A model generated the notes under the pieces. That model saw nothing but the letters and a program-made list of their open reading frames with translations, had not been told where the DNA came from and searched no databases. Positions 24,307-31,681 of a stretch of DNA of 45,758 nucleotides are shown one piece after another. Numbering within the stretch: the stretch's first letter is position 1; each line of letters starts with the position of its first letter. Source of the stretch: a bacterium (lineage in GTDB: Bacteria > UBP18 > UBA7526); contig JAUWXM010000002.1 in assembly GCA_030616365.1 (NCBI GenBank), positions 1 to 45,758 on the forward strand, written 5' to 3'. The position numbers and the translations under genes were made by a program.

Positions 24307-25361
24307 AAAGATTGAGAGAGAGGATGGTCGAAAAGAAGATCCCCGCTCTCCTATTAACCAATCCCGTAAACATAGGTTATCTAAGTGGCTTCGTTGGTTC
24401 TGAGGATGCCGTCTTAATCACTCTGAAGAAAGCAACGCTCTTCACCGACTTCCGCTATCTGGGAGAGGCAAAGAAAAAGGTAATTAAATTCCAGATAAAA
24501 AAGAGAAAAGGCCCACTCCTCAAGGCCTTAGCCCCTGTCCTGAATAAGCCAAAGATTAAAAAATTAGGATTTGAGGCAGAGCATCTATCCTATTCTCGCT
24601 ATCGTCTTTTTTCTAAAAATCTAAAGGGAATCAGATTAATCCCCACCAAGGGATTGGTAGAGAACCTTCGCCGTATTAAAGATCAGGGAGAGATTAAATC
24701 AATCAAGAAAGCAATTAGAATTACCGAAAATGCTTTAGCTAACACGCTAAAGAAAATAAGAAATTCCATGAAAGAAAGAGAACTTTCTGCTCTCTTAGAA
24801 TATGAACTAAGGAAGGCTGGAGCAGAGGGAAGAGCCTTTCCTCCCATAGTCGCCTTTGGTAAGAGGACTTCTTATCCCCACAGTAAACCCTCTTCAGCGA
24901 AACTGAAGAAAGGGAATGTGGTCAAGATAGATTGTGGAGCAATTTATCAAGGATACGTTTCTGATCTTACCCGTACCTTTGTCTTGGGGAGGGCAACTAA
25001 AAAGCAGAAGAGAATTTACTCCCTTCTTTATCAAGCACAGAGTGCGGCCATAGAGAAGATTAATCCGGGAATAGAATGTTCCCGAATAGATAGCGTAGCC
25101 CGGGATATAATCACCAGGGAAGGTTATGGAAAGTTCTTCGGCCATGGACTGGGTCATGGAATAGGGAGGGAAGTACATGAAGGACCCTATCTGAAATCAG
25201 GAGATCATACCCTTCTTGAACCAGGAATGGTTTTGACAGTAGAGCCGGGGATCTACATCCCAGGATGGGGTGGAATGAGAATTGAGGACATAATCCTAGT
25301 TACTGAGAGGAGATGCGAAATATTGAGTAGACGAGCCCCAAAAGAATTACCAGAACTATAA
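24294..25361 (+). CDS. Xaa-Pro aminopeptidase-type M24 metallopeptidase
   Basis: A 355-residue cytosolic peptidase of the PepP/PepQ type that removes N-terminal residues next to proline. A creatinase-like N-terminal domain (about 1-130) is followed by the pita-bread catalytic domain. Metal ligands are visible: Asp in KIDCGAIYQGYVSDLTRTF (two Asp), His in GHGLGHGIGREVHEG, Glu in VLTVEPGIY and Glu in MRIEDI. It sits directly before efp, a common pairing. Gene symbol withheld because PepP and PepQ cannot be separated here. Confidence 0.9.
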   Translation: MQRLERLRERMVEKKIPALLLTNPVNIGYLSGFVGSEDAVLITLKKATLFTDFRYLGEAKKKVIKFQIKKRKGPLLKALAPVLNKPKIKKLGFEAEHLSYSRYRLFSKNLKGIRLIPTKGLVENLRRIKDQGEIKSIKKAIRITENALANTLKKIRNSMKERELSALLEYELRKAGAEGRAFPPIVAFGKRTSYPHSKPSSAKLKKGNVVKIDCGAIYQGYVSDLTRTFVLGRATKKQKRIYSLLYQAQSAAIEKINPGIECSRIDSVARDIITREGYGKFFGHGLGHGIGREVHEGPYLKSGDHTLLEPGMVLTVEPGIYIPGWGGMRIEDIILVTERRCEILSRRAPKELPEL

Positions 25362-25376
25362 AGGCGGAAGGCAGAG

Positions 25377-25934
25377 ATGATCTCCACAAAGGATTTTAAA
25401 AGAGGAATGGCCATCATTGTAGATGGCCAGATTCATCTCATCCTCTGGTTCCAGCATCATAAGCCGGGCAAGGGTGGGGCAGTGATGCGCACCAAACTCA
25501 AGAATCTTGCTGTGGGAAGCATTATAGATCGAACATTTAGAGCAGGTACCAAGTTTGAAGAGGCACGTTTAATAAAGAAGAAGATGGAGTATCTTTATAA
25601 AGAAGGCGGGAGCCTGGTCTTCATGGATGATAAGACATACGAACAAGTAATCCTGAAAGCCTCTCAGGTAGGGGAGGGGATTCACTTCTTAAAAGAGAAC
25701 ACCAAGGTCGAACTTTTAACCCATAAGGGAAGGATCCTGGGGGTGGAACTGCCTATTACTGTCTCTTTAAAGGTCACTCATACTGAACCAGGGTTAAAGG
25801 GAGATCGGGCAACCTCGGGCACAAAACCGGCTACCTTGGAAACCGGTGCTATAATTCAGGTCCCGCTATTTATAAATGTTGGTGATATCATTAAGGTAGA
25901 TACCAGAACCGGAGAGTATTTGGAGAGGGCCTAG
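25377..25934 (+). CDS. efp: Translation elongation factor P
   Basis: A 185-residue protein that rescues ribosomes stalled on proline runs. Three beta-barrel domains are recognisable: KOW-like N-terminal, and two OB folds, with the closing GTKPATLETGAIIQVPLFIN and GDIIKVDTRTGEYLERA. The loop holding the modified residue reads HHKPGKGGAVMRTKLKN, with Lys32 in the position lysylated by EpmA in gammaproteobacteria; the modification here is unknown. It follows the M24 gene by 15 bases with AAGGCGGAAGG as ribosome site. Its stop (TAG) overlaps that of the convergent MFS gene in CTAG. Confidence 0.95.
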   Translation: MISTKDFKRGMAIIVDGQIHLILWFQHHKPGKGGAVMRTKLKNLAVGSIIDRTFRAGTKFEEARLIKKKMEYLYKEGGSLVFMDDKTYEQVILKASQVGEGIHFLKENTKVELLTHKGRILGVELPITVSLKVTHTEPGLKGDRATSGTKPATLETGAIIQVPLFINVGDIIKVDTRTGEYLERA

Positions 25935-27214
25935 AACTCGTTCTTCAGGAAGGAGTAGTGGCGGCGGGGCTCCTTCACCATTAAAATCAAAATAGCCAGG
26001 CTGATGAAGGCCACAAGAGCCGTCAGGCCAAAGACGAAGCGATAACCTATTCTATCTATTAAGAGGCCACCCAGAAGGGGAGCAATGGTTAAGGGAAGGG
26101 CGAGCAGGGTATGGCCTAATCCGATGTAGGTGGGCCTTTCTTCAGGTGGGGAAAACTCCAAGACGATATTCATATATCCCAGCATGACGGCACTCATATA
26201 GAAACCCAGGAGAATGAAGACAAGCAAGTAGAGTCCAATACTTCCGGCAAGAAGGGCCAGAACCGCTGCCGAACCAGCAAATAGAGCGCTTAAGACCATC
26301 ACCCCCTTATAACCCCGCCTATCTCCTAAATATCCCCAGAGAATAAAGGTTATCGTCTGGGCCCCTAAGAGTAAGGCAGTAAATATTCCTATCCATCCCT
26401 CCGGGGCTTTTAACTTCTCAATAGCATAGAGGGCATAGAAGGGAGTGGCCATGCCTACAAAGCAGAGGACAATATTGGCTAAAAGACAATAGGAGTAATT
26501 TTTATTCCCCTTTAAAATCCTTCCTAACCCCTTGAAATATTTTCCCCAGGCCACTCTCTTTTTAACTACAGGATAAGCGGGTTCTCTATAGAAAGAAAAA
26601 ACGGTCAGAGAAATTGAGGTCATAAGAAAGGCCAGCAGGAAGCAGAGAGAGAAGTTGTTGGGGAAGGGAAGATGGCCCAAGATACGACCCGCTATTAAGG
26701 CCCCCACTATTCCCAGAATGCCTCCCGCAAAGCGATTGAACCCCAGAACCCGGCCCCTCTTCTTGGGCAGGAGGATCTTCCCGATCAAATCAAGCCAGGG
26801 GACGAAGTTAAATCCTCCCGCAAGGGCATGGCATCCATAGAAAACGAAGAAGAGAAGGAGACCTGCCAGAGAACCTTTCCTTATAAAAAAATAGGTAGCC
26901 AAGGCTAAGAATAACCAGGGGAGGCGCTGCCCTATTCCTACCAAAAAGACCAGCCTCTTCTTGCGCGCTAGGGGTTCTACCAGGCGAGCAGAGATGATCT
27001 GGGGACCAAAAAAGCCCAGCATCCATAAGGCAGAAGCTAGGCCCACCACAGACTTATAGGGGGTTAATTTGCTGATGAACAGGGGGAGGATAGTGATCTC
27101 AAAGACGAACCCCAGTCCGAAGAAGAAGAAAGCCCCATCCAGAATGGTAACTACGGTATTCCATCTATGATTCTTGGTGATTTCCTTCTTCCATTCCTTT
27201 AGTTTATCATTCAT
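25931..27214 (-). CDS. MFS transporter
   Basis: A 427-residue inner-membrane protein with about 12 hydrophobic helices, of the major facilitator superfamily. Visible hallmarks are LARKKRLVFLVGIGQRLP (the A-motif-like loop after helix 2-3) and LGYLGDRRGYKGVMVLS (second half). The start at 27214 has AAGGAGG seven bases upstream and lies just downstream of its own promoter (27262-27234), so the longer reading from 27262 is excluded. Divergent from the thiamine operon with overlapping -35 boxes, so a thiamine or precursor role is possible but unproven. Substrate unknown. Confidence 0.85.
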   Translation of the reverse strand: MNDKLKEWKKEITKNHRWNTVVTILDGAFFFFGLGFVFEITILPLFISKLTPYKSVVGLASALWMLGFFGPQIISARLVEPLARKKRLVFLVGIGQRLPWLFLALATYFFIRKGSLAGLLLFFVFYGCHALAGGFNFVPWLDLIGKILLPKKRGRVLGFNRFAGGILGIVGALIAGRILGHLPFPNNFSLCFLLAFLMTSISLTVFSFYREPAYPVVKKRVAWGKYFKGLGRILKGNKNYSYCLLANIVLCFVGMATPFYALYAIEKLKAPEGWIGIFTALLLGAQTITFILWGYLGDRRGYKGVMVLSALFAGSAAVLALLAGSIGLYLLVFILLGFYMSAVMLGYMNIVLEFSPPEERPTYIGLGHTLLALPLTIAPLLGGLLIDRIGYRFVFGLTALVAFISLAILILMVKEPRRHYSFLKNEF

Positions 27215-27233
27215 ACTATCTGCCTCCTTGTCT

Positions 27234-27262
27234 ATTCTAACCCCTTTTCTTCTGTTTGACAA
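27234..27262 (-). promoter_or_regulatory. Promoter of the MFS gene
   Basis: On the minus strand TTGTCA (27262-27257) and TAGAAT (27239-27234) are 17 bases apart. AAGGAGG and the ATG at 27214 follow. Its -35 box shares five bases with that of the thiamine promoter on the other strand. Confidence 0.7.
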
Positions 27263-27284
27263 GGATAATTTATTATGGTATACT
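27256..27284 (+). promoter_or_regulatory. Promoter of the thiamine operon
   Basis: TTGACA at 27256-27261 and TATACT at 27279-27284, with exactly 17 bases between, directly before the TPP aptamer. Near-consensus sigma70-type promoter. Confidence 0.85.
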
Positions 27285-27290
27285 CAATAA

Positions 27291-27444
27291 GCCACGGGGG
27301 AGCTTTTGCCCCGTTAGAAGTCCCCGATGTTTACATCGGGGCGATCGCCATAGGCGCCCTACCTCTAACGGGGTTTGCTGAGATCCCCGATTTATCGAGG
27401 AAACCCCTGGAACCTGTTGGGTAATTCCAGCGGAGGGAAGTGGT
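27291..27444 (+). promoter_or_regulatory. TPP riboswitch (THI element), extended P3
   Basis: Senses thiamine pyrophosphate in the nascent thiamine-operon mRNA. Conserved parts: CCACGGGGGAGC near 27292-27303, TTTGCTGAGAT at 27374-27384, ACCCCTGGAACCTG and TGGGTAATTCCAGCGGAGGG through 27437, with closing GTGG at 27440-27443 pairing with CCAC at 27292. P3 is unusually long: GCCCCGTTAG (27308-27317) pairs with CTAACGGGGT and encloses a perfect hairpin CCCCGATG-TTTA-CATCGGGG at 27322-27341 and CGCCATAGGCG at 27346-27356. A second CCCCGAT hairpin occupies the P3a position at 27385-27400. Confidence 0.93.
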
Positions 27445-27446
27445 AC

Positions 27447-27493
27447 GCCGTGAATTCCTTTGCTGGATTCCTAAAGGGGTTTACGGCTTTTTT
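27447..27493 (+). terminator. TPP-riboswitch attenuator terminator
   Basis: The arm GCCGTGAATTCCTTT at 27447-27461 pairs with AAAGGGGTTTACGGC at 27473-27487, with a few G-U wobbles, followed by six T. The loop contains GCTGG (27462-27466), complementary to CCAGC in the aptamer 3' region, so an alternative anti-terminator pairing is plausible when TPP is absent. Confidence 0.85.
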
Positions 27494-27500
27494 ATACGCT

Positions 27501-27590
27501 GATGCCGGATGCGCTTCGCTGGCATCCGAGAGAGCGTGAATATCAAGCAATGACCGCAGATCTAAGCGCAGATTAACGCAGATAGAGAGG
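27501..27590. repeat. Leader palindromes and CGCAGAT repeats before thiD2
   Basis: GATGCC at 27501-27506 pairs with GGCATC at 27521-27526. Inside is ATGCGCTTCGCTGGCAT (27509-27525), which reappears inverted at 38291-38307. Then GCGCAGATTAACGCAGAT at about 27569-27586 belongs to the GATTACACAG-type family. Confidence 0.6.
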
Positions 27591-27596
27591 GGAAAA

Positions 27597-28022
27597 GTGA
27601 AGGAAGAAATTTATCGTATATTCGATGCCAATATCAATCGGGCGAGAGAGGGATTGCGGGTCTGTGAGGAGGTGGCCCGGTTCATCCTTTGTGATGAGAA
27701 ACTGACTAAGAAACTCAAAGGTATTCGTCACCAGGTAACAAAGATTATCCAAAGCCTAAAGATTGACACTAAAAGATTATTTGCCATTCGTGATGTCCAA
27801 AAGGACGTGGGGGCCAGAACCTATCCCAGGAGTGAAGGAAGAAGAAAAAGCTACCAGGACATCGTTACCTCTAATATGAAACGGGCGGAAGAATCCCTGA
27901 GGGTCTTAGAGGAGTTTACTAAAAAGATCAATCCTTCTGCAGGAGCAAGGTTTAAAAAACTACGCTTTCAAGCCTACGATCTAGAAAGGGAATTGTTGGA
28001 AGGGTTAGAAGAAATAAAATGA
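27597..28022 (+). CDS. thiD2: ThiD2-like domain protein (proposed HMP-P kinase)
   Basis: A 141-residue, mostly helical protein (DANINRAREGLRVCEEVARF, and a second copy-like segment SNMKRAEESLRVLEEFTKK). It matches the ThiD2 domain usually fused to the N-terminus of ThiE in Aquifex-like bacteria, proposed to replace ThiD as hydroxymethylpyrimidine phosphate kinase. Here it is a separate gene whose stop overlaps the thiE start. GTG start with AGAGGGGAA upstream. First gene after the riboswitch. The function is inferred from family knowledge and genomic context. Confidence 0.8.
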   Translation: MKEEIYRIFDANINRAREGLRVCEEVARFILCDEKLTKKLKGIRHQVTKIIQSLKIDTKRLFAIRDVQKDVGARTYPRSEGRRKSYQDIVTSNMKRAEESLRVLEEFTKKINPSAGARFKKLRFQAYDLERELLEGLEEIK

Positions 28023-28645
28023 ACCTCGAGCTATACGTTATTATCGATAGAAAGATGATAAAGGATAGATCGCCCATTCAGGTAGCAAGGGAAACAATTA
28101 CAGGAGGAGCAACCGCTATCCAGTTGAGGGGGAAGGATATGGAGAGCAGGGATTTATGTACTCTGGCCTCCTCCCTTAAAAAGATAGTCAAAAAAGGGAG
28201 GGCGTTATTTCTAATTGACGATCGGGTAGACATCGCTTTAGCCGTAGACGCTGATGGAGTACATTTAGGAAGTGATGACCTCCCAATAAAGATAGCAGGA
28301 AAGCTTTTAGGGAAGAAAAAGGTTATCGGAGCTACGGTGCGCAATCTCTCTCAAGCACTAAAGGCCCAAAGGGAAGGAGCAGGCTATCTCAGCCTGGGAC
28401 CCATCTTCTCTACTAAGACGAAGAAAGACCTACCCCCGCCACGAGGCTTGAAAGCAATTACCCAGATTAAGAAGAAGATTAGAATTCCCTTGATCGCTAT
28501 CGGTGGCATAAATAGGGATAATGTGGCCAGTGTAATAATGGCCGGGGCAGATGGGATAGCGGTGGTCTCAGCAGTAATGAGAACAGAGAATGTCCGAGAA
28601 GCTACCAGGGAATTATTGTTTAGGATTAGAGAGGTCAAGAGATGA
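28019..28645 (+). CDS. thiE: Thiamine-phosphate synthase
   Basis: Joins HMP-PP and the thiazole phosphate to make thiamine monophosphate, in the cytosol. A 208-residue TIM barrel with TGGATAIQLRGKDM, the metal/pyrophosphate segment LFLIDDRVDIALAVDADGVH and HLGSDDLP, YLSLGPIFSTKTKKD, and the C-terminal phosphate sites IPLIAIGGINRDN and GADGIAVVSAVM. It is the canonical length when unfused from ThiD2. ATGA overlaps on both sides tie it to thiD2 and thiC. Confidence 0.94.
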   Translation: MNLELYVIIDRKMIKDRSPIQVARETITGGATAIQLRGKDMESRDLCTLASSLKKIVKKGRALFLIDDRVDIALAVDADGVHLGSDDLPIKIAGKLLGKKKVIGATVRNLSQALKAQREGAGYLSLGPIFSTKTKKDLPPPRGLKAITQIKKKIRIPLIAIGGINRDNVASVIMAGADGIAVVSAVMRTENVREATRELLFRIREVKR

Positions 28646-29913
28646 CTCAGTTAACTGAAGCCAGGAAGGGCAGAATAACAAGCCAGATGCGCTATGTCGC
28701 CAAACAAGAAGGTCTGAAGCCTGAGATAATAAGAAAAGGCATAGTAAAAGGAGAGATAGTCATTCCGGCAAACATCAGGCGAAAAAAGATTAGATGGTGT
28801 GGAATCGGCAAGGGATTGAGAACAAAGGTAAACGCCAATATCGGAACCTCTCCTCAAATGGTGAATATCAGAGATGAATTAGCCAAACTCAAAGCGGCCC
28901 AAGAGGCAGGTACAGATACCGTCATGGACTTGAGCATCGGGGGAGATCTGAGAAAGATAAGGAGAAGGATTCTAAGCACCACCGATCTACCCTTGGGTAC
29001 CGTTCCCATCTATCAGGCAGCTATTGATACTGTGAAGAGAAAGAAATTTATTGGCCGGATGACGAAGGAGAATATCTTGGAAGTGATCGAAGAGCAGGCT
29101 AAAGATGGTGTGGACTTCATGACCCTTCACGCTGGAGTAACCCAGAAGACCTTAGAGATTTTAAGAAAGAAGAAGAGGATGACGGGCATCGTCAGTAGGG
29201 GAGGGGCCTTTTTGGCAGAATGGATAATTTTTAACAAGAGAGAGAATCCTCTCTATGAAGAGTATGATGAAGTCCTCAAGATTGCTAAGAGGTATGATGT
29301 CACCTTAAGCCTGGGGGATGGCCTGCGACCTGGCTCCCTAGCCGATGCCTCTGATGAGGCTCAGATAGAGGAACTGGTAACCTTGGGGAAGTTGGCAGAG
29401 AGGGCGAGGAAGGTTGGGGTGCAGGTTATGATCGAGGGACCAGGCCATATGCCCTTAGATCAGATAGAGGCCAATGTCGATTTAGAGAAGAGGCTCTGCC
29501 GTGGAGCTCCTTATTATGTCCTGGGTCCATTGACCACGGATGTTGCCAGTGGCTATGATCATATCTCCGGGGCGATTGGTGGAGCCCTGGCTGCCTGGAG
29601 AGGAGCGGACTTCCTATGCTATGTTACTCCTGCTGAGCATCTGAGACTACCCACTGCCCAGGATGTCTGGGAGGGGGTAGTCGTTACCAGGATTGCCGCC
29701 CACAGCGCAGATATCGCTAAGGGAATAAAGGGAGCAAGGGATTGGGATGATGAGCTATCAAGAGCAAGGGGAGACCTAAGATGGAAGAAGATGATTAATC
29801 TTGCCCTGGATACCAAAAAGGCCAAGAGATACCATCCCTCACTAAAGGAAGAGACCTGTACCATGTGTGGTAAATACTGCGCCATAAAAAAGGTGAAGGA
29901 ATACTTTAGATGA
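28642..29913 (+). CDS. thiC: Phosphomethylpyrimidine synthase (short form)
   Basis: Radical-SAM enzyme that turns AIR into HMP phosphate. The 423-residue length is the short form common in anaerobes; gammaproteobacterial forms exceed 600. Core motifs include ANIGTSPQMVNIRDELAKL, MDLSIGGDLRKIRR, GVDFMTLHAGVT, SRGGAFLAEW, LGDGLRPGSLADASD, EGPGHMPLDQIEANV and the C-terminal cluster motif CTMCGKYC (Cys406, 409 and 413), a CX2CX3C spacing. That is one residue shorter than the CX2CX4C of E. coli. It overlaps thiE upstream and cca downstream (ATGA). Confidence 0.95.
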   Translation: MTQLTEARKGRITSQMRYVAKQEGLKPEIIRKGIVKGEIVIPANIRRKKIRWCGIGKGLRTKVNANIGTSPQMVNIRDELAKLKAAQEAGTDTVMDLSIGGDLRKIRRRILSTTDLPLGTVPIYQAAIDTVKRKKFIGRMTKENILEVIEEQAKDGVDFMTLHAGVTQKTLEILRKKKRMTGIVSRGGAFLAEWIIFNKRENPLYEEYDEVLKIAKRYDVTLSLGDGLRPGSLADASDEAQIEELVTLGKLAERARKVGVQVMIEGPGHMPLDQIEANVDLEKRLCRGAPYYVLGPLTTDVASGYDHISGAIGGALAAWRGADFLCYVTPAEHLRLPTAQDVWEGVVVTRIAAHSADIAKGIKGARDWDDELSRARGDLRWKKMINLALDTKKAKRYHPSLKEETCTMCGKYCAIKKVKEYFR

Positions 29914-31349
29914 AGATCTTTAAATTACTAAATTATTTAGCTAAGAAGAGAAAAGGAAAGGTCTATCTCGTCGGTGGGTACTTGAGAGACCTGATTCTAA
30001 AAAGGAAGAACAAAGATCTGGATTTCGTCCTTGCCCCCTTAGACGCAAAGCATCTTTCGGGGTTCACTGGCGAACTCACAGGTTTTGTAAAAGAATTTGC
30101 TGAGAAGATAAATGGTACCTTCTTCCTCTTAAACGATAGATACCAGACGAACAGGGTCATTGACAAGAAGAATGGTCTAACCTACGACTTTACCAAGATG
30201 CGTGGGAGATCGATGGAGGAAGATTTGAGGAAAAGGGACTTTACCATCAACGCCCTAGCCCTTGACCTTGAAAAACCCCTTCTCTCAGCGGTTATTAATC
30301 CCTATAAAGGAAAGGAGGATATTAAAAGGAAAATAATTAAGGTAGTTGGTAAAAAAGCATTTACTGACGACCCCTTGCGCCTCCTGCGTAGCATACGCTT
30401 CCGAGCCCTCTTGAATTTTAAAATCGAGGGCAAAACAAGAAAATTGATCTTACAGAAAGCCACGCTACTTAAGAAAGTCTCTGGAGAGAGGATAAGGGAT
30501 GAACTCTTCGGGATCCTGGCCCTGAAGGAGAGCCATCAATTTATAAGAGAATTGGACGAATTGAAACTCCTTACCCAGATCATTCCAGAGATAGAAGCAT
30601 TAAGAAAAACAGACCAGGAGGGCTTCCATCATCTCGATGTCTGGAAACATTCCCTCGAGACCTTAGAGCACACTGAAAAGACACTGGAGGATTTAAAGAA
30701 ACTTTTCCCTAAATTTTACAGAAAGATTGATAAGCACCTGAAAGAGGAAGTGGCGGATAAGCAACCCAGGATCACCCTTTTGAAGTTAGCTACTCTTCTT
30801 CACGATTTAGGAAAACCGCAGACACAGAGCATTACTTCGGAAGGAAGAATGAGGTTCATCGGCCATGAAGAGAAGGGCGCAGAGATGACAGAGGAAATTG
30901 GGAAAAGGCTAAGGCTCTCCCGGAAAGCGATTGAAACTGTAAAGAGAGAGATCCTTCATCATATGCGACCCGGTAATTTGAGTGAAGTTCCCAAGGTGAC
31001 CAATCGGGCCATCTTCAGATTCTTCCGGGACTGTAAGGAAGAGGGGATTGAGACCCTGATTCTATCCTATGGGGATAGATTGGCTGCTTGTGGCCCTCTG
31101 GCTACTCCCCGGATGATTAAGAGACATAGGGAAGTAGTAAAAGAGATGCTCGGGGATTACTATGAGAAAAAGTCCATTGTCAAGCCTAAAAGGTTAGTCA
31201 ATGGGAATGAGATTATGAAAAGGTTTAAACTCTCTCCGGGACCGAAGATAGGGGAAATCTTGGAAGCACTCAGCGAGGCCCAGGTTGAGGAAAAGGTTAA
31301 GACAAAAAAAGAGGCCTTTAAATTCGTTCAGAAGTTATTAACTAATTGA
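29910..31349 (+). CDS. cca: CCA tRNA nucleotidyltransferase with HD domain
   Basis: Adds CCA (or A) to tRNA 3' ends. A 479-residue class II enzyme: VYLVGGYLRDLILKRKNKDLDFV is the head motif with the catalytic Asp pair DLD, RGRSMEEDLRKRDFTINALA is motif B, followed by neck and body, then an HD phosphohydrolase-type domain with LATLLHDLGKP (His-Asp) and HHMRP. It is the last gene of the thiamine operon by an ATGA overlap with thiC, an unusual partnership. tRNA-Arg(CCT) at 32288 lacks CCA, so this activity is needed. CCA- and A-adding forms cannot be separated here. Confidence 0.9.
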   Translation: MKIFKLLNYLAKKRKGKVYLVGGYLRDLILKRKNKDLDFVLAPLDAKHLSGFTGELTGFVKEFAEKINGTFFLLNDRYQTNRVIDKKNGLTYDFTKMRGRSMEEDLRKRDFTINALALDLEKPLLSAVINPYKGKEDIKRKIIKVVGKKAFTDDPLRLLRSIRFRALLNFKIEGKTRKLILQKATLLKKVSGERIRDELFGILALKESHQFIRELDELKLLTQIIPEIEALRKTDQEGFHHLDVWKHSLETLEHTEKTLEDLKKLFPKFYRKIDKHLKEEVADKQPRITLLKLATLLHDLGKPQTQSITSEGRMRFIGHEEKGAEMTEEIGKRLRLSRKAIETVKREILHHMRPGNLSEVPKVTNRAIFRFFRDCKEEGIETLILSYGDRLAACGPLATPRMIKRHREVVKEMLGDYYEKKSIVKPKRLVNGNEIMKRFKLSPGPKIGEILEALSEAQVEEKVKTKKEAFKFVQKLLTN

Positions 31350-31423
31350 CCCCGCACCTTTTTCTTGAAAAAATCGTTTAACTTATTTTAGTGACACTTA
31401 AAGGTGCGGGGTTGACTTTTTTT
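31350..31423 (+). terminator. Terminator of the thi-cca operon (CCCCGCACC palindrome)
   Basis: CCCCGCACCTTT at 31350-31361, beginning right after the cca stop, pairs perfectly with AAAGGTGCGGGG at 31400-31411, followed by TTGACTTTTTTT. The arms belong to the CCCCGCACC family found around both tRNA genes. Confidence 0.7.
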
Positions 31424-31440
31424 GCCTATTGAAGTATAAT
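31412..31440 (+). promoter_or_regulatory. Promoter of tRNA-Gly
   Basis: TTGACT at 31412-31417 and a perfect TATAAT at 31435-31440, 17 bases apart, 69 bases before the tRNA. Its -35 box and spacer overlap the U-tract of the preceding terminator. Confidence 0.8.
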
Positions 31441-31467
31441 ATTTTATTGGGCGGACGTGATTCCCTG

Positions 31468-31484
31468 TCCCGCCTTTGGCGGGA
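31468..31484. repeat. CCCGCC-TTT-GGCGGG palindrome, copy A
   Basis: A perfect TCCCGCC/GGCGGGA hairpin with TTT loop, in the leader of tRNA-Gly. A near-identical copy with loop TCT is at 38323-38339. Confidence 0.7.
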
Positions 31485-31508
31485 AATGGCACCCCGCACC
31501 TTTGTAAT

Positions 31509-31582
31509 GCGGGTGTGATTCAATGGTAGAATATCAGCTTCCCAAGCTGAATACGAGGGTTCGATTCCCTTCACCCGCTCCA
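31509..31582 (+). tRNA. tRNA-Gly(CCC)
   Basis: A 74-base cloverleaf. Acceptor GCGGGTG/CACCCGC, D arm around ATTCAATGGTAGAAT, anticodon stem TCAGC/GCTGA with loop TTCCCAA (anticodon CCC, reading GGG), T arm GAGGG-TTCGATT-CCCTT, discriminator T and encoded CCA at 31580-31582. Preceded by a strong promoter and followed by two hairpins. Confidence 0.93.
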
Positions 31583-31585
31583 CGA

Positions 31586-31665
31586 AAAATGGCTACGCCA
31601 TCTCGTGGCAAGCCATTTTGAGTGCCCCGTGATGGGCGGAGCGAATTTTACGGGGCATTTTATTT
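31586..31665 (+). terminator. Two hairpins after tRNA-Gly; the second is a terminator
   Basis: AAAATGGCT at 31586-31594 pairs with AGCCATTTT at 31611-31619, with an inner GCCA/TGGC stem. Then TGCCCCGT at 31623-31630 pairs with ACGGGGCA at 31650-31657 followed by TTTTATTT. The second has the form of an intrinsic terminator between the tRNA and apt. Confidence 0.6.
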
Positions 31666-31681
31666 CTGCGAAGGAGGTAAG

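Noticed and set aside
27494..27596. Second riboswitch downstream of the TPP terminator
   Set aside because: Only palindromic repeat words; no conserved aptamer motifs.
31398..31583. Minus-strand open frame across tRNA-Gly
   Set aside because: It covers a promoter and a tRNA with perfect cloverleaf, so is a shadow.
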